Origin: Oligoflexus sp.
Lineage (GTDB): Bacteria; Bdellovibrionota_B; Oligoflexia; Oligoflexales; Oligoflexaceae
DNA length: 11,316 bases
Reading direction: 5' to 3'
NCBI GenBank assembly: GCA_030151925.1
Contig: JASLCY010000084.1
Location: forward strand, 1-11,316
Shown here: piece by piece, positions 5,887 through 11,316 of the stretch
Numbering within the stretch: the first letter of the stretch is position 1
Layout of the letters: each line of letters opens with the position of its first letter
The notes under the pieces: model-generated
What the model was told of the DNA's origin: nothing
The model's database searches: none
The model's input: the letters and a program-made list of their open reading frames with translations, nothing else
Translations under genes and position numbers: made by a program

Positions 5887-8565
5887 TTACATACGGAAAT
5901 CAGCTTTCACGTAGTAAGTCGGGTCCACGCCGCCGCCGCGGAATACGCGATCGGATTCGTCGTGTTGCGGTTGTTGGTTGAAGATGTTCTCGCCACCAAC
6001 GTTAAGAGTCGCGTACTTGGTGATGTCCACGCCGTAGTTAAGATCCCACTGGGTGTAGGCACCGAGGTGACCGTAGATATCCTGGCCTTTGTCACGCTTG
6101 CCGATCGAACGGCTGGTGAGGGCGACGTCGTTGATACCGTACGAGTAACCGAAGGTGTTGTTCCAGCGCCAACGAGTTGGGTAGCCGGCGACGTCGAGGA
6201 GTTCTTCCCAAGGATCGCCTGGGAGGGTCTGCGACTTGTAGCTGAGGACGTAAGAGTAGTTGGTGCGGAACGCGAGCGTACCGAAGCCGAACTGTTGTTT
6301 CGCATAGAGCGAGCTTTCGAGACCGCTGGTGCGTGTTCCGCCGAGGTTGGTCGTCGGGCTGACGAACGAGACGATATCGCCTGTGATCGGATCGCGGTTG
6401 ATCGCGGTACCGGCAGGCAACGCACGGCCGTCACCTTCAAGTTGGGTCAACTTCTCAGCCGAGACGGAACCGATCTGGTCCTTGATCTGCGACCAGTAGT
6501 ACTCGAGGCTCAAGCCGTAGCCAGCGATAGGCTCGTACGAGAGTTCGACGTCGACGTTACGCGATTTTTCAGGATTAAGGTCAGGGTTACCGCCTTGAGT
6601 GATTTTCGCGCTTTGGCCGAAGTTACAGTACTTGTCTTGCGCCGTCGCATCGCCGGAAGCGGTTGCGGCGTTACACTGCTTGTGGTCGAAGGCAGACGTG
6701 AAGAACGTCGCAGGAGAGTCGTGCACGTCGCGGAGCGTAGGAGCCTTGAAGCCCGTACCGTAGTTCGCGCGAGCGAAGAACTCTTTGCCCAGGCGGTACT
6801 GGAGGCCGAGAGCTGGGTTGAAGGTACCGCCGAAGTCGGTGTACTTGTCCCAACGAGCCGCGATGGTCGCTTCGAGAGTCGAGACGATGGGAACTTGAAG
6901 CTCGCCGTAGACAGCGTTCGCACGACGGTCACCCGAAGCCGAACCGCCGCCGAGACCCTTGATCAGGCCCGCGATCTTGTTGTCCGAAGTCTCCATGCGG
7001 TAGCTTTCGTAGATCTGCGAAGCGCCGACCGCGTAACCCCAGTCATGGCCGAACAGCGAGAAGTTACCGTTGTAGTTCAACTCGGTCGAGCGAGCGATCG
7101 AGTAGTCGCGATCCGGAACGTCGAGACGATAAGGATCGAGCGAGCCGGGATTCGGCGAGAACACATCGTAGCTGCCGTCCCAGATAGCATCCGAAAGGCG
7201 TTCGTTATCGAAGTAGTTCAACCAGGTGTGGTTACGGTTGATGCGGCTGTCGGTGAACGCGAGCTCGAGCGTGCTGCCGTTGTCGAAATCATGCGTGATG
7301 CTTGCAGTACCCGACATGGTCAACTGATCGGAGAGCGTGCTCGTCGCCGGACCAGCGATAAGGCGGCCTTCGACCGGAGTTCCGTTCGCACCGCCGTGGT
7401 TCGCATCGGGGATAGCGAGCGCGTCGGTGATCTCAGGATGGTTCTGGGCCAGAGCCGCCGAAGAAACGAAGTAGCCGTCGCTTGCTGGATCGACTGTCTC
7501 TTGCAGGCCGTGGGTGCGCGCGGTCTTACGGGTTACGAAGAAACGAGCGCCGAGGTGGGTATTCTTGGTGAGATCGTAGTTGAAGTCATCCAAGAGCGTG
7601 AGTTTCTGCGCGGGCGCAGTCATCTCATACTGGTCCATGTAGTTGAACGAACAAGTCGTGTCGCCGGCGACGACGCGAGTCGCACCGCAAGCGCCACCAG
7701 GAGTGAGCTGCTGGTTCGCGTTGTAGTAGGAGAACGGATAGCCGTAAACCGAGCGATAGTTCTTATCGACCCATGGACGGTTGCCGATCCAGCCTTGTTT
7801 GTCTTCATCCCACTGCAAGGTCATCAAGTTCTGCGACTTGTCAGACGAAGTCCCGCCGACGACGTAGCCGTTCACGTGATCTCCGCCGGCGCCTTTCCAG
7901 CGGTTTTTGATGAGGCCGCCGCCGAACGCGAAGCCGTCATAGTTCTTGCGAGTCACGACGTTGACGACACCGCCAGCGGCGTCGGTACCGTAGATCGCGG
8001 AAGCCGTACCTTTCAAGACGTCCACGTGGTCGACCGCGGCCACCGGGATAACGGAAAGGTCGATGATTTCGAGGTAAGGGTCGCGAACGAGGCGACGGCC
8101 GTTCAAGAGAACGAGCGTGTTGCCTTCACCGAGGCCGTGGATGTCGAAACCTTGAGTTCCTTCAGGAGCGCCGTAGCCGGAACCGTAAGAAGAGGTACCG
8201 AAAGAAGCGATCGTGAGTTTGTCGAGGTATTCGTTGACGGTCGTCGCGCCGGATTTCTTGATCTCGTCGGCTTGGATCGTGACGACTGGTTTAGGGCCTT
8301 CGTCATCGATCTGGCGACGGATGCGCGAACCGGTTACCGTGATGCGTTCTTTCTTGGCATCAGGCGCGCTGTCGGTTTTGGTTTCTTTAGGCTCGGTAGG
8401 ATTCGGAGCTTTAGGGGCTTCCGTCTTTACGTCGGCCGGGTTTTGAACGGGAACGGGTTGTTGGTCTGGCTGCTGGTCCTGAGCTTTCGCGACTGCTGCG
8501 AAGCCGGTAAGGGCTGCGAGCAACGAAATGCTGATCGGTCCCAGTGGGAACGTTTTTCGACTCAC
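5887..8565 (-). CDS. TonB-dependent outer-membrane receptor
   Basis: The protein has 892 residues from a GTG at 8565, with AGGA seven bases upstream; no better ATG exists. Residues 1-28 are a signal peptide cleaved after AKA. Residues 29-72 are a Gln/Pro then Lys/Pro/Thr-rich linker, and ERITVTGSRI (73-82) serves as the TonB box region. The plug domain spans about 88-210, with the hallmark stretches DIHGLGEGNTLVLLNGRR (141-158), VDHVDVLKGTASAIYGTDAA (178-197) and GGVVNVVTRK. The rest is a 22-strand-type barrel with many aromatic strands and a final aromatic-containing strand (TYYVKADFRM). Two extracellular-loop cysteine pairs are visible (GACGA with TTCSF; KQCNA with KYCNF). It would import a large nutrient using TonB/ExbBD energy. 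The substrate cannot be read from the sequence, and no transport genes adjoin it. Its codons avoid TTA, CTA and TCA, consistent with high expression. Confidence 0.95.
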   Translation of the reverse strand: MSRKTFPLGPISISLLAALTGFAAVAKAQDQQPDQQPVPVQNPADVKTEAPKAPNPTEPKETKTDSAPDAKKERITVTGSRIRRQIDDEGPKPVVTIQADEIKKSGATTVNEYLDKLTIASFGTSSYGSGYGAPEGTQGFDIHGLGEGNTLVLLNGRRLVRDPYLEIIDLSVIPVAAVDHVDVLKGTASAIYGTDAAGGVVNVVTRKNYDGFAFGGGLIKNRWKGAGGDHVNGYVVGGTSSDKSQNLMTLQWDEDKQGWIGNRPWVDKNYRSVYGYPFSYYNANQQLTPGGACGATRVVAGDTTCSFNYMDQYEMTAPAQKLTLLDDFNYDLTKNTHLGARFFVTRKTARTHGLQETVDPASDGYFVSSAALAQNHPEITDALAIPDANHGGANGTPVEGRLIAGPATSTLSDQLTMSGTASITHDFDNGSTLELAFTDSRINRNHTWLNYFDNERLSDAIWDGSYDVFSPNPGSLDPYRLDVPDRDYSIARSTELNYNGNFSLFGHDWGYAVGASQIYESYRMETSDNKIAGLIKGLGGGSASGDRRANAVYGELQVPIVSTLEATIAARWDKYTDFGGTFNPALGLQYRLGKEFFARANYGTGFKAPTLRDVHDSPATFFTSAFDHKQCNAATASGDATAQDKYCNFGQSAKITQGGNPDLNPEKSRNVDVELSYEPIAGYGLSLEYYWSQIKDQIGSVSAEKLTQLEGDGRALPAGTAINRDPITGDIVSFVSPTTNLGGTRTSGLESSLYAKQQFGFGTLAFRTNYSYVLSYKSQTLPGDPWEELLDVAGYPTRWRWNNTFGYSYGINDVALTSRSIGKRDKGQDIYGHLGAYTQWDLNYGVDITKYATLNVGGENIFNQQPQHDESDRVFRGGGVDPTYYVKADFRM

Positions 8566-8593
8566 GGTCTAATCCTTTCAACAGAGATACTGA

Positions 8594-8632
8594 AATGCCG
8601 AGACGGAATGTTTCGAACACACTTTCGGCATT
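8594..8632 (-). promoter_or_regulatory. Stem-loop in the receptor gene leader
   Basis: In the minus-strand transcript, AATGCCGA (8632-8625) pairs perfectly with UCGGCAUU (8601-8594). Inside the 23-base loop a second small hairpin can form, with UGUU and AACA around a CGA loop. The structure ends 28 bases before the GTG start. There is no U-run, so it is not a terminator. It does not contain the conserved boxes of the cobalamin riboswitch. A role in mRNA stability or translation control is inferred. Confidence 0.4.
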
Positions 8633-8858
8633 GAATACGCGGCCGACAAGTCATAGCAGAAACGATTTACGGCTCAAACAAATTTTCTTAGGAACGTCTT
8701 AATCAAATTTTAATCGACCGGGCAACACTTCAATCAGCGACTTTACGAGCTTAGGCGTGCTTCGAAGTGATCGGATTGAGAGGTAAAAACATCATTCTGC
8801 GTCGAAGATGACAGTGAATATTTCTAAAGCTATTATGTGAAGAGCATATATACCAAGC

Positions 8859-8875
8859 GATTCACTGACTTTTCC
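8859..8875 (-). repeat. Copy 1 of a motif shared by the receptor and protease upstream regions
   Basis: The minus strand reads GGAAAAGTCAGTGAATC, about 295 bases upstream of the receptor start. It differs from the copy at 10603-10620 by one substitution and one extra base. An inverted partial copy of its core lies at 8812-8819. It could be a regulator binding site. Confidence 0.35.
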
Positions 8876-9287
8876 GCATGTGCAAGCCTTGACAAGGTCT
8901 CCCAAACGAGACAGGTAATGACGGGACGTCGTCTTTTCACATTTGTCATCGTGAGCATTTATTTTCCAAACTTTTCACCAAGTACATCTGACCACAAGCC
9001 AAATAAACTGTGATAAATATAAAGGTTATAAAGAAGCGGAGGAGAAACCCTGCGTTTCGCACTACTTTTATCGATAAGTCTTTTCTGTGGCCGTCGTACG
9101 AAACTTTCGCAACGGCAGGGGACGGAGGATGTTTGCTGCGGACGAGCATAAGAAAGTCGATGGCGGGAAGAAGGAAGTCGTCGACGGTTATGAGGAGAGC
9201 GGCTGGGCGGAGCTATGAGCGAAGCTTTTCGATTTCCGTAAAGCCGCCCATGAGCTCCCGCGCGAGCCGAATCCGATCGCAGCCTTA

Positions 9288-10553
9288 TTATTTCGTCTGG
9301 AGGAAGAGATTGCCGCGCATCCTGTCGACCGAGCTCTGATGCCAGACGAATTCACGGTCTTTTTTATAGGCGTCGTTCTTCTCGCCCGAGCACATGACGT
9401 AACCGAGGGTCGGGTTGCAGTGCGGAGCGCCGAACATGTGTCCCGACTCATGAACGATCAGCATCTGCATGCGGCCTTTGGAACGGTCGCCAGGAAAACC
9501 GGAGCTGATGGCGGTCACCGCACCGATGCGAACGCCGCCCCAGCCGCCGTTGAAAAGTCCGATCGCATAGTCATAGCCGTGGCGATCGGCCGGCGCAACG
9601 GCGTTGGCCCAGAAATGGCTCATACCGGTCAATTTCGTAGCCATTTGTTTGACCTGCTCCTGATGAGGGATATTCGCCGGGATGTCGGAGCTCGAGACCT
9701 CGACCATCTTGAACATGTGCCTGACGTTCATCATCTCGTCGAAGCCTCTCGCGTAGACCTTCTTCTGGTTGGTCGCGGGATCGTAGAGAGATGATTTGCG
9801 AGTGAAGGTCTCCTGCATCCACTTCTGGGGATCCGCGCCCTTCGCTTCGCCTACCTGAAAGTAATCCTTGTCGTAGATCACGAGAGCGAGGACCGCATTG
9901 CTGTCGGCGACGTGGAAGTACCAGGGCCTGCCTTGGCGTTTCTCTTTGCCGAATTCGAGCGTCGTACCCACATCGTAGTGCCCCGGTCCGACCGCGAAAT
10001 TCGCCTTGGTCGCAGGGTCCTGGATATAGACGGGGACATCGAACGCTACCTTGACTGCGCCGCCAGCCGGGATCTTCACGGCCTTGGTGCCGAGCGAGAC
10101 ATTGTCGAAATCCGTATACACCGCGCTGGTGAGGGTCGGCGTGAGCTTCACCTCGCCGTCGACCGAGCTGTTGTTCGACAGAGTGAAGACCAGGCTGAAA
10201 TTCTTGCCCTTCTGAACGCTGCCGTTGGCGACCGTATAGAGACCGGCCACCGCGGGATTGAATTGATTCGAGACGCTGGTGAGGGCCGCCCCCTGGAGGC
10301 CCGCTTCGATCGGAACGTCGTCCGAGGAATTATAGGCCAAAGCCAGAGTCGCGTCGGAAGCGATCGTCTTGGTTTTGGCGGTATTCGCATCACTGCTGCC
10401 CGCGCTGTCGCTCAGCCCGCTCAGGTCATCGTTCTCCTGGTCGGGTTGCTGTTGGCTTATGAGAACCTGCTTATCAAGAGTCGGAGCGTCTTCACGACAA
10501 GCGACGCCTAATGAGGCCAGGATAGAAATACCGAGGGTGAGGTGAAAACGCAT
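9288..10553 (-). CDS. Lipoprotein zinc metalloprotease, metzincin/reprolysin-like
   Basis: The protein has 421 residues; GGAGG lies four bases before the ATG. The signal peptide ends with lipobox GVAC (Cys19), so the enzyme is probably tethered to the outer membrane and may face the surface. Residues 20-80 are a Gln/Asp/Ser-rich linker. Residues about 85-215 form a beta-sandwich-like domain resembling CARDB/NEW3 Ig-fold modules (KNFSLVFTLSNNSSVDGEV). The catalytic domain (about 218-410) carries the extended zinc motif HESGHMFGAPH (368-378), with ligands His368, His372 and His378 and general base Glu369. It is followed by the Met-turn YVMCSG (385-390, Met387). Cys379 and Cys388 may be disulfide-bonded, as in M12B-like peptidases. 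Substrate and activation are unknown: a clear Cys-switch prodomain is not seen. It is transcribed separately from the receptor; the shared upstream motif suggests possible co-regulation. Confidence 0.9.
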   Translation of the reverse strand: MRFHLTLGISILASLGVACREDAPTLDKQVLISQQQPDQENDDLSGLSDSAGSSDANTAKTKTIASDATLALAYNSSDDVPIEAGLQGAALTSVSNQFNPAVAGLYTVANGSVQKGKNFSLVFTLSNNSSVDGEVKLTPTLTSAVYTDFDNVSLGTKAVKIPAGGAVKVAFDVPVYIQDPATKANFAVGPGHYDVGTTLEFGKEKRQGRPWYFHVADSNAVLALVIYDKDYFQVGEAKGADPQKWMQETFTRKSSLYDPATNQKKVYARGFDEMMNVRHMFKMVEVSSSDIPANIPHQEQVKQMATKLTGMSHFWANAVAPADRHGYDYAIGLFNGGWGGVRIGAVTAISSGFPGDRSKGRMQMLIVHESGHMFGAPHCNPTLGYVMCSGEKNDAYKKDREFVWHQSSVDRMRGNLFLQTK

Positions 10554-10602
10554 AATGCCTCCGAAAAAAATCTTATTTACGCATTCGGTTCGGGATCATG
10601 AT

Positions 10603-10620
10603 GATTTCACTGAATTTTCC
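10603..10620 (-). repeat. Copy 2 of the shared upstream motif
   Basis: The minus strand reads GGAAAATTCAGTGAAATC, 50-67 bases upstream of the protease ATG, a good position for a promoter-proximal binding site. An A/T-rich segment containing TAAGAT (10577-10572) lies between this motif and the ribosome binding site and might serve as a -10 box. Confidence 0.35.
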
Positions 10621-10723
10621 ATACATTTGATTTTTGCTGGTGATACAGCCGCTTACTTGCGCAGCGAACGAGGCATTTGGGGGCAGGAAAAGGCCATTAA
10701 AGCGAAAATATAGGGGAAATGAG

Positions 10724-10765
10724 AAGAGGGCAGCCGGTGGGCTGCCCTCTTTAGTTCTTTTTCGA
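10724..10765. terminator. Hairpin terminator, probably bidirectional
   Basis: A perfect 12-bp stem (10724-10735 with 10740-10751) encloses a GGTG loop. It lies 59 bases after the stop codon of the right-edge gene on the minus strand, for which it is the obvious terminator. The better U-tail (TTAGTTCTTTTT, 10751-10762) is on the plus strand, where no protein gene precedes it. The minus-strand tail CTCATTTCC is weak. Confidence 0.75.
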
Positions 10766-10809
10766 TTCAGCGAATGCCGCGGGCGAACCCTCGGCCTTAC
10801 TCAGCCCGA

Positions 10810-11316
10810 TCACTGGAGCGGGTAAGGATTGACTTGGAACGAAAGGACTTCAGGGGATTGCACGACCGCGTCGTGGAAATCCTTCAGACCGTAGTTGCCG
10901 ATCGCGCTGATGACCTGACCGCAAGCGTCGAGGTTGTCGAGGCCGCAAGTGATGATCTGGCCCGCTTGGAGAGCCGAGTTCGTCGCGCTGCCGCCGCCGA
11001 TCTGCAGCGTCTTGATGCTGAGGCTGATCGAGGCTTTTTCATCGGTCGAGAGGTTGGTAGACTTGTTATAGATGTCCGAGAAGAGGGTCGAGAACTCGTA
11101 GGAGTCGTCGAACAGGGCTTTGAGCGAAGCGTCTTTGAAGTGGAGCGTGACGTTGGCGAGGTATACGCCGCCTTCACGAGCCGAAGAAACGTAGGAATCG
11201 CCGCAGGTGCGACGGAAGATCGCGCGGTTCGTGGTCTCGACGCGGAACACGGTGTCGTCGATGTGCTTCGTGCCGAGGACGTAAGCGGCCGCGAAGGTGT
11301 AGCTCGACTCGAGGTT
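10810..11316 (-). CDS. C-terminal part of a possible MACPF-like (pore-forming fold) protein, cut by the right edge
   Basis: The frame is open from the window edge to a TGA at 10812-10810, giving the last 168 residues. A GTG at 11250 is internal, because 22 further in-frame codons run to the edge. Fragment residues 31-60 (AIFRRTCGDSYVSSAREGG then hydrophobic alternation) align in pattern with the MACPF signature, an aromatic-x(3)-YGTH-[FY]-x(2)-S-x(3)-GG segment, although YGTH is replaced by CGDS. Next come a charged/Ser-rich helical part (60-95), a strand ending LQIGGGSATNSAL (104-116), and a closing segment DAVVQSPEVLSFQVNPYPL (149-167), which resembles the 'P.vi.f.l.Pi..L' end of MACPF domains. 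Cysteines at 38, 124 and 132 suggest an extracytoplasmic protein. The family call is an inference from motif order. The signal peptide, if any, lies outside the window. Confidence 0.6.
   Translation of the reverse strand, partial: NLESSYTFAAAYVLGTKHIDDTVFRVETTNRAIFRRTCGDSYVSSAREGGVYLANVTLHFKDASLKALFDDSYEFSTLFSDIYNKSTNLSTDEKASISLSIKTLQIGGGSATNSALQAGQIITCGLDNLDACGQVISAIGNYGLKDFHDAVVQSPEVLSFQVNPYPLQ

Larger units (their letters stand above)
8566..9287. other. Long non-coding stretch between receptor and protease genes
   Basis: This stretch of about 720 bases is AT-rich from 8650 to 9035 and probably holds the receptor promoter. Candidates on the minus strand are TAAAAT with a poorly spaced TTGAAG (around 8708-8730) and TATATA near 8850, neither convincing. 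The receptor leader stem-loop is at 8594-8632. An inverted pair CAGTGAAT/ATTCACTG lies at 8812-8819 and 8860-8867. No Fur-box-like palindrome was found. From 9036 to 9287 the plus strand has higher GC and broken coding-like frames (see findings). No U-tailed terminator is visible for the protease gene ending at 9288. Confidence 0.6.

Noticed and set aside
5962..8634. 890-codon open frame on the plus strand, antisense to the receptor gene
   Set aside because: It lies in codon register with the receptor and stays open because the receptor avoids TTA, CTA and TCA. Its product is an Arg/Val/Asp/Glu-rich non-protein composition without domains or a start signal.
8640..8880. Fur box or cobalamin riboswitch upstream of the receptor
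   Set aside because: No GATAAT-type palindrome and none of the conserved cobalamin riboswitch boxes could be found.
8946..9149. 67-codon minus-strand frame with a membrane-like segment
   Set aside because: There is no ribosome binding site before the ATG. The hydrophobic stretch arises from reading A-rich intergenic DNA in reverse.
9010..9339. 109-codon plus-strand frame
   Set aside because: Its product is Arg/Ser-rich with poor codon choice, and it runs into the 3' end of the protease gene. Other frames of the same stretch look more coding-like.

Overview
The window holds nine protein genes: seven complete and one cut at each edge. Three intact genes and the right-edge fragment carry or suggest envelope functions, and there are no RNA genes, CRISPR arrays or insertion sequences that I can see. 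The organism is a Gram-negative bacterium of moderately high GC. The evidence is a TonB-dependent outer-membrane receptor, several lipoprotein signal peptides with lipobox cysteines, and clear GGAG-type ribosome binding sites. The genes avoid TTA, CTA and TCA codons, which leaves long meaningless open frames on their opposite strands. The mix (DisA-like domain, reprolysin-like lipoprotein protease, possible MACPF protein, many orphan secreted proteins) would fit a predatory or free-living lineage such as Bdellovibrionota/Oligoflexia or Myxococcota. That placement is inference only.

Left part (1-2977, all minus strand). A gene with a DisA_N/DAC-like C-terminal domain (1793-2977) is translationally coupled, through a TGATG overlap, to a lipoprotein of the LpqF/Cpe 'beta-lactamase-like' family (654-1793). 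Further downstream lies the 5' part of a secreted protein of unknown function (1-526). A good sigma-70 type promoter sits in front of the DAC-like gene. Both coupled genes look like pseudoenzymes. The DAC-like domain has altered DGA and RHR motifs. The beta-lactamase-like domain has lost all three catalytic motifs (SxxK, SDN, KTG). This pair is the most interesting candidate for an undescribed system.

Middle (2978-5886). A lipoprotein with a CE3-like SGNH/GDSL esterase domain (3153-4124, plus strand) converges on a small single-span anchored protein (4175-4753, minus) across a strong hairpin terminator. That small protein is divergent from a second N-terminally anchored orphan protein (5023-5784, plus). 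The latter converges on the receptor gene, with one terminator for each direction.

Right part (5887-11316, all minus strand). An 892-residue TonB-dependent receptor (5887-8565) is preceded by a leader with a stem-loop and a long non-coding stretch (8566-9287). Then comes a lipoprotein zinc metalloprotease of reprolysin-like type (9288-10553). The last gene (10810 to the right edge) encodes the C-terminal part of a protein that resembles the end of MACPF/perforin domains. A shared 17-18 base motif lies upstream of both the receptor and the protease and may be a common regulatory site.
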